Positions 1 through 11,523 are shown, counted from the first letter of the stretch. The stretch is DNA of 64,000 nt from Anthonomus grandis grandis (GCF_022605725.1 NC_065550.1:310001-374000), one strand, 5' to 3'. The notes: generated by a model not told the origin, from the sequence alone. Program-made: numbers and translations.

Positions 1-1154
1 TACACGTAAATAGTGTATATGATACAATGGCACAAACTGCGACAAACATTTACAAAAAATGGTTTGGCAAGGTACAAAATCAACAAGACAACATTGATTC
101 GATAAAACACCAATATTTTCAAATATTTAACCTTAAAATCTATACAGACCAACATTTTCGGACTCCAAATTGTCACAATAAAACATCACAGGTTAAAAGT
201 AAGTTTTGCATTAAAAAGAAAAGTCTGGTATCATTCACCAAGTTAATATACCTTGGCGAAAAAGTCTTTCTTTAATTAATCTTTGTTTTCAATTACACTG
301 GGTCTAGAAATGTATGTTATTTGCACGCTTTTTACTTAAAATAACTATGTACATATATTAAATCCCTCTTAAAGAAAGGCGCATATTACACATAATTTAG
401 TGCATTCAGGCCGGAAGATTCACTAAGCGAACAGTACCTTTGTACTACATATAGGGTGGTCAACAATGATGTTTAAATTTATATAAAAAGCTGCGTTTTT
501 AGCTATGTGGAATAGACATTCCTCTAATTTCTTAGGTTACTGTAAAAAAATCTTAGAATTGTAATTTTTTTATTTCACAATTTTTACGCAAATTACCACA
601 AGTTTGCATTATTCACCAGTAGCCTTTAACTAACATTTTTAATAATAGCAATATAGTTTAATAATAGCCAAGCAAATATATCCATTCAAGAAAATTTTGC
701 TCATCCATCTAAGTCACAATGATTCAAATGAAAATTTTAACTAATTATTACAACGCGAGCAGCGGGTACCACTTGCGACATTATGGACGCTCTAAAACTA
801 AATTTAGAAGATGTTTCAGCTATGAGAGAGCTGATAGCTTGCAGACACAAAAAATTGCTGGTTTTATTTAATTACTAACTGGTCTAACCCTGACAATATG
901 ATGACAATTCAATTTGCAACTATTGCAATTCGCCTTTTATTGGATTTTCATTTCAAACAATCTACTTTTCGAAGGGAATTGATTTCCCTAGATCTGAAAA
1001 AAATGGCGAAACAAACTTTGTACAACAGTCATGTTATAGCTAGCTTTGCGGTGATAAGTTAGAAGAAAGATTAAAAGCCTCTAAGGAGGTGGAAGGCTCA
1101 GGTTTGGCCTTGAAACCTAGCAAACCTGAAATAATTAGGAAGATTATTCCTCTC
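1..1154. other. Intergenic, no gene recognised
   Basis: No recognisable gene. A short open reading frame near the start (27-275) has no familiar motif and AT-rich composition typical of chance. A stretch around 960-1150 on the plus strand reads like decayed coding sequence (charged, few stops) and could be the tail of an old gag-like or transposase gene, but I cannot assign it. It is cut by the left end of the piggyBac element at 1159. Confidence 0.5.
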
Positions 1155-1158
1155 TTAA

Positions 1159-1225
1159 CCCAGATAACGACAGAACTAGTAAAAAAAGTGACATCATATT
1201 TAGCCACTGTACTTTTAAAAGCCAT
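1159..1225. repeat. piggyBac-1 left terminal and subterminal inverted repeat
   Basis: Tip CCCAGATA at 1159-1166, about 36-bp spacer, then the internal repeat GCCACTGTACTTTTAAAAGC at 1203-1222 continuing to 1225. It pairs with 3771-3803. Confidence 0.85.
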
Positions 1226-1642
1226 CGATCAATAGGCGCCTGTAGCGTAACTTGGGTTGCTCTCCTAGAGATGGCACTACTTTTTCGCTAATGTGTATTT
1301 AGTTGCACACGTGTTTGGTGGCCGGCATTAGTTATCTTTAGTTTTAGATTAGTTTATACAATTTTATAATTTATAAAATTGTATAAACAAACAATGGGTA
1401 TCTCTTCAACAATAAATATGACATCGATATAGTTTATGGTTTTTATGTTAGGTTAGTGTTTGTATGTGTGTTCTTTTAAAAGCCCAGTGGCAAAATCCAC
1501 TGCCAAATTTGACCAAATAAATATTTTTATAGCTCGATAAAAAAATTATATATTTTCGAATAACGCTCAAATCGTCTGTGTTGCCTAAATGTTTGTCTAT
1601 TTTATGTCTGTTGGCATTAAAAAGATTTGTTTTTTTTTTTAG

Positions 1643-3418
1643 TTATTACTGGAAAAGACCTTTGACTCTCAACGAACTCTTAGCTGAGGCAGAAGAGTTG
1701 GAACTTTGTGATGACGCAGTTCCCATTGAAATATTGATTATCCCACCTGAAAACGATGATATAACAGATGAAGACAGTGGCGATGAAGGTAACGTGGACA
1801 TAAATAACCTACCTGGAGGACAGCTTAGAGCTAATGCTGAGGTAAATTTTGAAAATGTTGATCCTGAGAGTACATCCGACTCCGATAGTGAAGATAGTTT
1901 ACCATTATCTCGTCTTGTAAAAAGAAAAAAATGTCCAAGCCAGCGAAAGCAAAAAATGAATTTTCGTGGACCACAAAAGACATCACTTCTGATTTAATTA
2001 CTTGGGAGGCTGTTTGTATGCCAAAACAACAACAGTTGCCAGTGGACATGTTCTTTTTATTTTTTGACGATGAAATGATAAACTTGCTGGTCACTTACAC
2101 AAATTTGTACGCCAGTAGTAATAATCGTAATGCTGATGTAACAAACGATAAAATGCGTTGTTTTATTGGAATATTGTTACTAAGTGACTACAATTGTCTT
2201 TCGCATCGGGAAATGTACTGGGAAAATTCTCCTAATACCAACAATAGCTTGGTCACTAATTCAATGTCAAGAAACCGGTATCGTCATATCATGCAAAATC
2301 TACATTGTTGCCGCAATGCTAATCTTGTGCCTGATGACAGATTTCGAAAACTTCGTCCGATGATAAATCTTTTGAATAAAAAGTTTATGGATATGGCCCC
2401 TCCAGCCGAGCATCACAGTGTAGACGAGTGGATGGTACCCTACTACGGAAGACATCCAACGAAACAATTCATTCGTGGGAAACCCATTCGCTGGGGATAT
2501 AAAATATGGACTGGAACCAACAGATTAGGATATATTGAGTGGTGTGAGCCATATTAAGGCTCAAATACTAAACTGTCAGATGAATATAAACCTTTAGGAA
2601 TGGGCGCAAGTATTGTCCTTGAGTTCGTAGATGCTTTAAAGGCTTCTCAAAAAGACATGAATTACCACATCTTTTTTGACAATTTATTTACGTTGTTTCT
2701 TTGCCGCTGCTTTCTGAATTAAAATCTAGAGGCGTAAAAGGTACTGGAACAATTCGGGAAAATCGTTTACCGAAAAATTGCCCAATAGTGACAGCCAGTG
2801 AAATAAAGAAACAACCACGTGGTAATTTTGACTATGCTACAACAGAAGAGAATGAAATTGTGGTCTGCAAGTGGCATGACAATAGTATTGTCAACATCGC
2901 TTCCAATTATTCTATGGGTTTTCCAACTATACAAGTCAAAAGATTTTCTAAGAAAGATAACAAGGTGATTCGCGTTTCACAGCCGCATATTATCAAAATA
3001 TATAGCGTAAACATGGGCGGAGTAGACAGGGCAGACCAAAATATAAGTTTATATAAAACATCCATTCGAGGCAAAAAATGTTACTTCCCCCTTTTTAGTC
3101 ATTTTGTTGATATGGCTCTACAAAACTCGTGGCGTCTTCACAAATTCAATGATGGAAAAATGGATCATCTTAGTTTCAGACGGTCCATTGCGGTGGGAAT
3201 ACTGGAATAATTAAAAAAAATCGGAAAGAAGGACAAGTAAACTTCCAAAAGAAGCACATGCTTTTTCCAAATATGATCGAGTGGATCATCTAGTTGCTTA
3301 CCAAGAAAAGCAAACTCGCTGTGCTTTGTGTCACAAAAAAAGCAAATTTTTTTGTAAAAAGTGTAAAGTAGCCTTACATCCCAAGGATTGTTTCGAGCAA
3401 TATCACACAAAAGAATAG
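1643..3418 (+). pseudogene. piggyBac transposase, broken
   Basis: Cut-and-paste transposase of the piggyBac family (DDE_Tnp_1_7). In order the sequence shows an acidic N-terminus (EDSGDE near 1768), the catalytic-core block SVDEWMVPYYGR (near 2420), FFDNLFT (near 2675), the block MGGVDRADQNISLYKT (near 3013) and a C-terminal cysteine-rich finger (RCALCHKK, then CKKCKVALH, 3318-3400). The coding exon follows a T-rich tract ending in AG at 1641-1642, suggesting a spliced 5' exon. Damage: a reading-frame change near 1930-1997, an in-frame TAA at about 2555, a frameshift near 2697 and a stop at 3208 before the finger. Family assignment is firm and function is lost. Confidence 0.88.
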
Positions 3419-3770
3419 TGTATTTGAAGTTTTTTTTGTTCTAAGGGCTCTTTATTAGTATGTTACGGGGATATTTTTTTGTTAAAATAAGTTTAGCAGG
3501 AGTTAAGTTTTGTGTTAAGATTTCTAATAAAATAAATATACTTACTTATGGTCATATTTTTGAACTGGGTAAGCCATCAACAAAATATTTACGAGATTAT
3601 ATAGTAGTGCATTATGCCATTGTCCTTTAAAAAGAACACCTAATTTCTCGCAAATCACTTACGGAAAGGCAAATTTAATAATCTTCTATTTTATTTTTAT
3701 GGCCAGGGGTGTACTTTTTATCTTCTAAAATAATAAGTGAAAAAAAAATTTTTCTGGCAAAATGGCAGGT

Positions 3771-3803
3771 ATGGCTTTTAAAAGAACAGTGGCAATATCT
3801 GGG
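3771..3803. repeat. piggyBac-1 right terminal and subterminal inverted repeat
   Basis: Internal repeat at 3771-3793 and tip TATCTGGG at 3796-3803 with only two bases between them, followed by TTAA. Confidence 0.85.
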
Positions 3804-3807
3804 TTAA

Positions 3808-4408
3808 CACCATACAAAATAAATTAAAACTTCAGAGTTCCACTACGACTTACAGGGAATAGTCAGGGTGGACAAAAACAGTCTTAATTCACCAAGAACA
3901 ATTTTCGACAAACGATTCAGCAGGTTGAAAATAGGAGAGGGGACATCCAAAGAAACAACAAGAGGGAACAGCGAAGATAATGTCATCCTAGGGAGAAATG
4001 TCAGTAGGGAATAATCAGGTAATAGCCAATCCTTCGAAGTTTGGTGGCAGTGTCAATTTTCTTATAATCAACGGACTGAGAATACTTAAATAAAAATATT
4101 CTTTGGTATTAAGATTCCTTTTCGCTCAATACCAGTACAAATTTCTATTCCTAAAGAAGTTAGTTGGTTAATTAATTGCTTTTGGTGCAATATGCCAGGT
4201 TGATTCTTTAGAAGGACAATTTATTAATAAACAAAATTATTTTTACAACACTGGCATTGACGTACGAAACTTTTTAAACAAAATCTGAGGATATGTTAGT
4301 TCTGCCGATCTGCAGAAAATAAGTTATTTGAAGATATACATGCAACAAAAACTTAATTCCTTGATGTTTGTGAGATTTTATAGTCACGGTTTTTGTTAGT
4401 TGTGAAAA
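3808..4408. other. Intergenic, no gene recognised
   Basis: AT-rich sequence between piggyBac-1 and the DUF7869-type element. I see no open reading frame, no repeat structure and no splice-flanked exon. Confidence 0.6.
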
Positions 4409-4410
4409 TA

Positions 4411-4622
4411 TGAAGGGTTAGGGGAAAAAAGCAGGTAAGTCAATTTTTTTTTATATATTGAGATATTGGGAGCATTCAGTTCAGAATTAGCGTAAGTATC
4501 TTTAGAAACACTTAAACTGGATAAAAAGCAGGTTAGTCAGCCGATATACGGCTTGAAAGTTTTACTATAAGGGAAAAAAAGCAAGTAAGTCAAGCGAAAA
4601 GAGGAAAAAACCAGGCAAGTCA
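4411..4622. repeat. Element A left terminal repeat and subterminal array
   Basis: The 32-bp terminal repeat is followed by three weaker copies of its inner part. All have an A-run, then GCAGGT/GCAAGT/CCAGGC, then AGTCA. Transposase-binding subterminal arrays of this sort are known in hAT and Mutator-like elements; here the role is inferred. Confidence 0.7.
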
Positions 4623-5296
4623 GTAATTATTACGAAACGCCGCCGCCGCCATTGCCACCTGGCACGGTTCCTGCTACCGCATTATTAGTGTGTCAACAGC
4701 GTTTAAAACCGTTAGATTGTTTTTCGTTTACTATTGTTTCGTTAGTTTTGTACAATCTGTTTAGCTTTGTGTTTGTGACTATACCGTAGTGTCAAGCTCG
4801 GACGAAAGTGATAAACTTCATAGTGAGTCAAAAAAAGGAAGAAAACTGGTCGGATGTCTGATGTAAATAAAAAATTAAGACTTGCGACACATGAAGCTGG
4901 TCCCCCTTGCCATTGCAAACGATTTAAGTGTTATGATTCAATCTCTGCACATAACAGAAAAGAGATATTACACTACTTTAACCAGTTACAATCCCACGAT
5001 GAACAAAATATGTACCTGGCTGGGCTAGTTACTGTAGGACACGTGGCACAGAGACGACCTCGAAAGGAAGAAGAGGAGGCGAAGTTGCGTGATGCTAACG
5101 GTTCTCAACCAGAGCTGCAGTGACCCTATTTAGCTGTCTGTGTTCCTTAGAATGCTTACCCCTTCTATCCTTAGGGGCACAACCCATTGATTTTAAACTT
5201 TTCTGCACATAGTAAATCTTATTTTTGCTAATGCCATGTAATGAGCAAAATGCCTTTGCACATACAGTAATATCAACCTTATTTCCCGCCTCGTCG

Positions 5297-8058
5297 CACA
5301 TACGGGTATTTGCGAGATCTGCGCGGCCAAAAGTTAGTTTTTCAAACTATCAAACTAGGTAAAAAAAACGACGGCATAGGATAAGCAACTAATCCAAGAA
5401 TAACACCCCACCTTTCACGCCTTTCTCCCGTGCACACCATTCGTCCAGCGTTAGTTTGAAGTCGACCGTCGCTCGCGCTGTTACTTTTGTTTCTCGCATT
5501 TTTCTCAATTCGCTACGCTTTCAATGAATATTAATAATAGTTGCGCCTTTATTTTGGACGCGGTAGTGATGGATTTGGATAGACCAGGTAAGAATCCACT
5601 AATTTCGATATAATTTAAATTGTTCTAAAATATTTTTATTTAGTTAATAAAATTTAAACCGTAACAAGTATTATGAAGATTTTTTTGGGTATTATTTTTG
5701 CTTACTAATGGATTTGATATACTTTCCACCTAGATCCAGCTATTATTTCTATTACGATTAAAGGTTTTAGTTCTGGAGAAGTAAATGTTTTTATAATTAG
5801 TCGCGGAAAAGCGCGGATAAGTACTACTAGGGCACATTGAATTGATTTGTTTTTATCCGAATAAAAATAAAATAAAAACATTGTTATTGTAAGAGTAATA
5901 ACAGGCAAACATTTTTTTGTTATAGATTGCCAAGGTCCCTCGGGAGTAAAACTAGTGACCCGTAGAAACATGTTCGACCGTATGCAGGCCCTGGGTCTAC
6001 CAAGTTTGGAAGAAAAACTAAATGCTTTGAAGGATCAAATTTTGTCCTGTGACAATTTTACAGAAGATCAAATTGAAAGTTTTAAAGCAAGTTTTGCAAA
6101 TCACAAACGAAGCAAAGGTGGGTAAAGGCCCATAAGAAGGAAGACGTGTTTTTAAAATACAATCAATCATGGTTAGAAGGAACTATTGAAATTCCCGTGG
6201 TTATTCAAAAAAGGCCAGGCCGACCACCTAAGATGTTTGAAGAATCAAGTGAAAGGACTAAAAGAAGAAAAACCGAAGAAATACGGGCTTCATTAGCCAA
6301 GGAAGTTATCATTCATGCTGCTCAGGTTGAGTTGCGAAAAAGCGGAAAACGCGATGCTTCCGACATACTAAAGGAAATAACCACAAGTAGCCCGTTACGT
6401 GCTACGAAATATAAGAAGGCGTTTTCAGAAACAAAAACCAAAGAGCCTACCCAACTTGCTCCATTGGAGGCGCTATCAATGTTTGTGAAAGCAGATTTAA
6501 CTCGAAGACAATATGAGGTAATCCGAAATACGAACAAAAAGTTTTTTCCTTGTTACAGTCTTTTACAAAAAGAAAAACAAAAATGTTACCCACCAACAGA
6601 AGAATGCAACGTAACCAATACCAGTGCCGAAAGTAATTTGCAAGCTTTGGTTGATCTCACCGTAATGCGTTTATCTACCTACCTGAACGAAGTCCTAATA
6701 ACGCTGAGAGAGGAAGAAAAAGACAGTTTAAAGGTTATTTGCAAATGGGGCTGTGATGGCTCACAACAATGTCAATTCAAATAAAAATTTGAAAATGACG
6801 CCGACTCGGACGCTATCATATTTCAAAGCTGTTTTGTACCTCTAAGACTAGTTTGTGGTAAAGAAGGTAAAAATATAGTCTGGGAAAATCCTACTCCCTC
6901 ATCTCCCAGGTACTGTAGACCAATAAGGTTTCGATTCGTAAAAGAAAGTACAGATGTTACGCAGGAAGAAATTGAGTATATAAATAAGTCTATACAGGGA
7001 CTTCAACCAACACGTGTTAATTTACAAGCTACAGCTACAGGCACTAAATCAACCAGCAAGTGCTATATATGTGGTGCAACCTCCAAAGAATTTAACCAGT
7101 TAAATCTAGAAAAGCCAGTCTGTTCTGAAGCTTTAGAGTTTGGACTCTCAATTTTACATGCGAGAATTCGCTTTTTCGAAACTATCCTTCACTTGGCATA
7201 TAAATTGCCGGTGAAAAAATACAGAGAATGAAAGACCGAAACAGAAAAAAGTATTGAAAAGGAGAGAAAGCTGGAAATTCAGGAAAGATTTCGCCGAGAA
7301 ACTGGACTCTTAGTGGATATGCCAAAGGCTAATTTCGGCAATACAAATGACGGCAACACGAGCAGGAGGTTTTTCGAGGACCCAAAACTGTCATCAGAAA
7401 TAACTGGCATTAGCTATGAGCTAATCTATAGACTAAAAGTAATTTTGGAAGTAATTTCAAGTGGTTATATAATTAATCATGAAAAATACAACATATATGC
7501 ATTGGAAACTGCTAGGTTATATGTTAGTTTGTACCCTTGGCACCCAATGAGTCCAACTATGCATAAAGTACTTATTCATGGTGCAGTTATAATAAAAAAT
7601 GCATTATTGCCCATTGGACAGCTCTCCGAAAAGGCTACAGAAGCCCGAAATATTTCCGAGCATACCGTCAAGATTTTGCCCGAAAATTCTCCAGGAAGGA
7701 CTGCAACAGGGACATTTTTAATCGGCTTCTTTTAAGTTCCGATCCGGTATTAAGTGGCATAAGGAAAGTAAACAGAAGAAAATTGGGATCTTTTCTACCA
7801 GAAACCATAACACTTCTGATGCCTGCCAGTCCTCCAGACAGCGTAACTACTGCAGATCCATCAGACAGCGAAGATGATATTTTATTTGACGAATGTTAGT
7901 TTTTTTATCATTATTAATTTTATTATTATTAATTTTTTTTATATTAAATATACTTGACTTATTAAAATAAGATGTTATTTACTTTAAAATATCCTTTGGC
8001 ATAGATAAAAACAAAAAAATAATTTTGGCCGCATAGATTAATGAAATACCCCTATGTG
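5297..8058 (+). mobile_element. Transib DNA transposon
   Basis: The pentamer CGTCG flanks it at 5292-5296 and 8059-8063, matching the CGWCG target known for Transib. The ends are imperfect inverted repeats starting CACATA and sharing GGGTATTT and GCGGCCAAAA, at 5297-5333 and about 8022-8058. Removing the element and one CGTCG restores continuous DUF7869 coding sequence on the minus strand. That confirms a clean insertion into element A. Confidence 0.92.
5524..7899 (+). pseudogene. Transib transposase (RAG1-core relative), broken
   Basis: DDE transposase of the Transib superfamily, the group from which the RAG1 recombinase core is thought to descend. Exon 1 runs from the ATG at 5524 to 5587 (donor GTAAGA) and exon 2 starts after the AG at 5924-5925. 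Visible blocks: KRPGRPPK (near 6205), the catalytic-D block CKWGCDGSQQ (near 6738), PSSPRYCRPIRF (near 6898), CYICGAT (near 7062), LHARIRFFE (near 7154), GNTNDGNTSRRFF (near 7336) and the glutamate block IGQLSEKATEARN (near 7612). Acidic C-terminus, TAG at 7897-7899. Damage: frameshift near 6117, TAA at about 6782, TGA near 7229, frameshift near 7705. Confidence 0.88.
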
Positions 8059-9651
8059 CGTCGGTAACTTGAACTCTATATAAGAAACGAAAGAGGAGGC
8101 AAAGTTGGCATCACGCAGCATCAACATATCAAAAGTTTTAAAAGTTGCCAGAGTCATTATAACCTTTAAGATTCAGGTAAAACTTATATGCCAGAAAGTC
8201 TAAACATAAAGAAAATGTATAAACTATTCAAAGAATTACACCCTGCAGCAGTGGTATCTTACGATACTTACCGGATCATTTTCAACACGAAATTTAATAT
8301 TTCTTTTGTGTATCCCCGCACGGACACTTGTGCAACTTGTAATGAATATACAGCAAAAGTTAAAGCTTTATCTGCGGAAACTGATAAACAACAAACAATA
8401 TTCTTCATAAGAAGAGTGCGGAATGTTTTTACAACCATAAGAAGAAAGCCAAAATCCAGGCAAGAAAAAATAAAAAGAAAGAAGCTATTTGCATAGATTT
8501 CGCTAAAAATGTCTCCCTGCCGCAGATAGCTACCAACGATGTATATTATAAACGTCAACTTTCTATGTACTCCTTCAATGTCCACGTTCTTGCAACTGGT
8601 GAGTCCATTTTTTAAGTGTACGATGAAAGTGTTGCCAAAAAAGGACCGAACGAAGTGGCTTCATTTCTTTTTCATTTTATTAAGAACTTTTTGGATGACG
8701 AAGTTCAGGAATTGGAAATTTTCTGTGATTCAGCAGGAGGGCAGAACAAAAACTACACGACATTTCGATTTGTTCATTACTTAACGAACAATCGCATCCA
8801 TGGCCTCACAGACATTAAAAATTAAAATTACATTTCCTATACGTGGACACTCATACTTGGAGTGCGATAAAAATGTTGGTCTATGGAACATAAAAGCACC
8901 AATGGAAATACCAAAAGATTTCGAAGAAATGGTGAAATTATCATGATCGAAACCATCCCCTTTTACTGTGGTCAGTGTTACCAAAAGAATTGTATTGATT
9001 TGGAAGACAATGTTGCTATCAAAGTATGCCGCTAAATGTCCTTTTAAAACGTAGCCTATCAAAGTTATACAAGCTTCTTCTAGCCATAGCCGTTTGTTAC
9101 AATATCGCACGACGTACTTTGGAGAAATCCTGACAGGCATTATTAGAGCACTAGTCAATCAATAGTCAATCATTGCCAAAGGGGTCGTTTGAGCTTCCCT
9201 CTCCAGCTTACAATGGTATGTTCTATTAAATATTATATTTTTTTACAAGCATCGCGTGGAAAAATATTACTTTTCAAACTAGCTAGATAAATAAATATTA
9301 CTTAGTTTTAACAAAATCTTATTTTTTTAGGCTTCCTGCCAATTTCCAGAGCCAAATTCAACGATTTGCAAAGTTTAATGAAGTTTTGTAGCCCCTCTGC
9401 TGTCAAGTTCTTTCTCAATCTACCCCATGACTAATTTAATGCTTTAAGTTAAAATATAATTTATTACAATCACCTTACATTGATGTGGTTTTTTTTTAGG
9501 TCTGGATCAATCTGGATACAACCGATCATGGAAACTCGCTTTTTACTTTCTTAGAACATAATACTGTAGTTATTTTTATAAACAGTCTTTTGATACTGAT
9601 TTTGTACCGTTTTTAATATTAAATTGTGTTTTTCTCAGTTTCGTGAACAAT

Positions 9652-9683
9652 TGACTTACCTGCTTTTTTCCCCTGACCCTTCA
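9652..9683. repeat. Element A right terminal inverted repeat
   Basis: Reverse complement of 4411-4442 with one mismatch (position 9 of the repeat). It is followed by TA, at which the mariner inserted. Confidence 0.8.
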
Positions 9684-9685
9684 TA

Positions 9686-10155
9686 TACAGGGTGTCCCAA
9701 AAGTGATGGATCAAACTCAAACAGGAGATAGAGGGAGTCATTTACAATCAAAATCACCTCCTATGTTGTTATGCAGTTGTGAATAGGTTAAAAGTTATAG
9801 CCATATATGTGTATTTTTTTTAATTCCAGCACCTTTGTCAAATAAAAGCTTTTAAAAAAATTATACAGTAGATTAAATAATCTGTTTTTTTTTTTAATTG
9901 TACCTAGAAATGATGTGCCTCTCCAACAAAAATATGTTTCTTAAACATTACTTTTTAAGAGCACTAGAAAAACAATTTTTTTGGACTTTTTACAACTTTA
10001 AAAATAAGTACTTAACTTTGATGCCATTTTTTTGCGAAGAAAATATAAGACATGCGAGTGACCCTGAACCTTAAAAATATCTTTAAATCATACTGATTCC
10101 AGCAAAGTACAACTTGAATAGATTAATAAAATTTCTTATTGTCTAATTAAATTTT
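9686..10155. repeat. Left long terminal inverted repeat of DD41D mariner
   Basis: It aligns in reverse complement with 11690-12150, from the TACAGGGTGTCCC tip to the shared block around CTAATTAAATTTT. The arms differ by scattered substitutions and short indels, so the copy is not brand new. Confidence 0.85.
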
Positions 10156-10455
10156 TATTTTTTTAAGAAATAAGCAAAATAAATATTCCATGGCCAAATC
10201 AATATTTTGCTTTATTATTTTAAGAAAAAATAATAAAATTAACATAGTAAAGTGTCTCAAAAATGTTTAAAAATACATAAGTATGTCGGCTTCTAATACT
10301 GACCAATTTATCTGCAGTTATTTTGAAGAATGTTGATTTATCGTGTTTTTTGTCGTAAACAAAATTTAAAAATAATTTAAAATAGGTAGTGTTGTGTTGT
10401 CCAGGTACTAGCTAAGTACATACAATTTTGTATTATTTATACAACTGAACACATA

Positions 10456-11523
10456 ATGCCTTATACCATCCGTGAGTATGCAGAAATGCATTATGTTTAT
10501 GGATTTTGTAATGGAAACGCTCGGGCGGCTGAAAGGGAATATCGTGAACGATTTCCTGATCGTGAACGATATCCTGACTACAGGGTGTTTCAACGAGTGC
10601 ATAACGCATACGTGGAGGAGCAGATTCCTGGAAATCCTCGCAGAATAGGAAGACCTGATGAAAATGCTGAGGCCGAAGATGACATCATTGAAATGGCATT
10701 AGAGGAACCTTCAACTAGTGTTCGCCGCATATCAAGGCAGTCTGGTATTCCGAGAACAACAGTACACCGCATTCTACGAAGAAACCAGTTGCATCCCTAT
10801 CGTGTACAACGGGTTCAAGATCTATTACCGGGTGATTATGACAAGAGGGTGGAATTTTGTAGAGAAATGCTTCATCGTAATAGGCAGGATCCACAATTTT
10901 TTAACAAAATTTTATGGTCAGACGAATCTAGTTTTCAGAGGGCGGGAATATTTAATATTCACAATTTACACCACTGGGCATATTTTAACCCCAGAATTGT
11001 TAGAAATTACCGCTTTCAACATCAATTTAGTGTGAACATGTGGAGTGGCATTCTTAACGGTTCATTAATTGGGCCGTTTGAACTACCAGCCAGATTAAAT
11101 GGTGAAATCTATAGGAGATTTTTGGAAGAAAACTTACCTGTTTTACTTCAGGATATTCCATTAAATATTCGTCAATCAATGTGGCTGCAGCACGATGGAG
11201 CGTGCGCCCATTACAGCCTTCAGGTGAGACAGTTTTTAAATGAGGCCTACCTTGGTCGTTGGATTGGACGGGGAGGTACAATTCGTTGGCCACCGCGCTC
11301 CCCCGACCTCAATCCAATTGATTTTTTTCTATGGGGGTACTTTAAGGAGTTGGTATACGCCAGGGAAAATCGTAATGAGGAAGAGCTACACGACCAAATA
11401 ATTACAGCAACTAGATTAATTACCCAAAATGAACGTTCATTCAGAATGATTAAGAGAAATTTTATACGTCGATGTAGGTTATGCATTAGATTTCGCGGCA
11501 GACATTTTGAACACTTATTGTAA
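10456..11523 (+). CDS. DD41D mariner transposase, intact
   Basis: 355-residue transposase of the IS630/Tc1/mariner superfamily, which cuts the element out and inserts it at TA. The N-terminal half carries two helix-turn-helix DNA-binding regions (about residues 5-50 and 75-120, the second with RISRQSGIPRTTVHRIL). The catalytic triad is visible: D156 in LWSDESSF, D247 in QHDGACAH and D289 in SPDLNPIDFFLWG. There are 41 residues between the last two, the DD41D spacing known from the basal rosa mariner group. The ATG at 10456 gives the usual length and sits just inside the left repeat. No frameshift or stop is present, so the protein could be active. Confidence 0.92.
   Translation: MPYTIREYAEMHYVYGFCNGNARAAEREYRERFPDRERYPDYRVFQRVHNAYVEEQIPGNPRRIGRPDENAEAEDDIIEMALEEPSTSVRRISRQSGIPRTTVHRILRRNQLHPYRVQRVQDLLPGDYDKRVEFCREMLHRNRQDPQFFNKILWSDESSFQRAGIFNIHNLHHWAYFNPRIVRNYRFQHQFSVNMWSGILNGSLIGPFELPARLNGEIYRRFLEENLPVLLQDIPLNIRQSMWLQHDGACAHYSLQVRQFLNEAYLGRWIGRGGTIRWPPRSPDLNPIDFFLWGYFKELVYARENRNEEELHDQIITATRLITQNERSFRMIKRNFIRRCRLCIRFRGRHFEHLL

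Larger units (their letters stand above)
1159..3803 (+). mobile_element. piggyBac-1 DNA transposon, complete ends
   Basis: The element is bounded by TTAA at 1155-1158 and 3804-3807, the target-site duplication of piggyBac. Its tips are the 8-bp inverted repeats CCCAGATA (1159-1166) and TATCTGGG (3796-3803). A second inverted repeat of 23 bp with one mismatch lies at 1203-1225 and 3771-3793. It is separated from the tip by about 36 bp on the left and 2 bp on the right. This asymmetric tip-spacer-internal repeat design is known for piggyBac. The enclosed transposase is broken, so the copy is probably immobile unless helped in trans. Confidence 0.9.
4854..9433 (+). pseudogene. DUF7869-family protein, probable transposase, broken
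   Basis: Member of an insect multicopy family annotated as DUF7869, presumed here to be the element's transposase. Pieces in order: N-terminal GPPCHCKRFKC zinc-type motif (4854-5085); a middle piece on the MINUS strand (VCAKAFCSLHGISK and RRGKHS motifs, about 8107-8064 then 5291-5095, split by the Transib); then plus strand from about 8122: MPESLNIKKMY, YPRTDTCATC, NDVYYKRQL, EIFCDSAGGQNKN (near 8730) and IRGHSYLECDKN (near 8842). A last exon at 9331-9433 (LLPI-like start, ending FFLNLPHD) joins across a GT-AG intron at 9216-9330. Stops and frameshifts are frequent, for example at about 8176 and 8494. D in MDF/CDS and E or D in LECD could form a DDE-like triad; that is inference. Confidence 0.75.
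4411..9683 (+). mobile_element. DUF7869-type DNA transposon A
   Basis: A 32-bp inverted repeat opens the element at 4411-4442 and closes it at 9652-9683 with one mismatch. It reads TGAAGGG, then AGGGGAAAAAAGC, then GGTAAGTCA. The dinucleotide TA flanks both sides (4409-4410 and 9684-9685) and may be the target duplication. Three degenerate copies of the inner half lie at about 4519-4541, 4571-4593 and 4600-4622. The cargo is a broken gene of the DUF7869 family. A Transib sits inside and a mariner abuts the right end. No standard superfamily fits the ends as I read them. Confidence 0.7.

Noticed and set aside
27..275. 82-residue open frame at the window start
   Set aside because: No motif, low-complexity AT-rich composition and no splice or promoter context; likely chance.
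1040..1225. Minus-strand open frame across the piggyBac left end
   Set aside because: Crosses the transposon border and its terminal repeats, so it cannot be one ancestral gene.
5705..5971. Minus-strand open frame inside the Transib
   Set aside because: Opposite strand of the Transib intron and exon 2, which carry the recognisable protein.
8781..9158. Minus-strand 125-residue open frame
   Set aside because: Shadow of the DUF7869 core on the plus strand, which has the conserved HSY.ECDK block.
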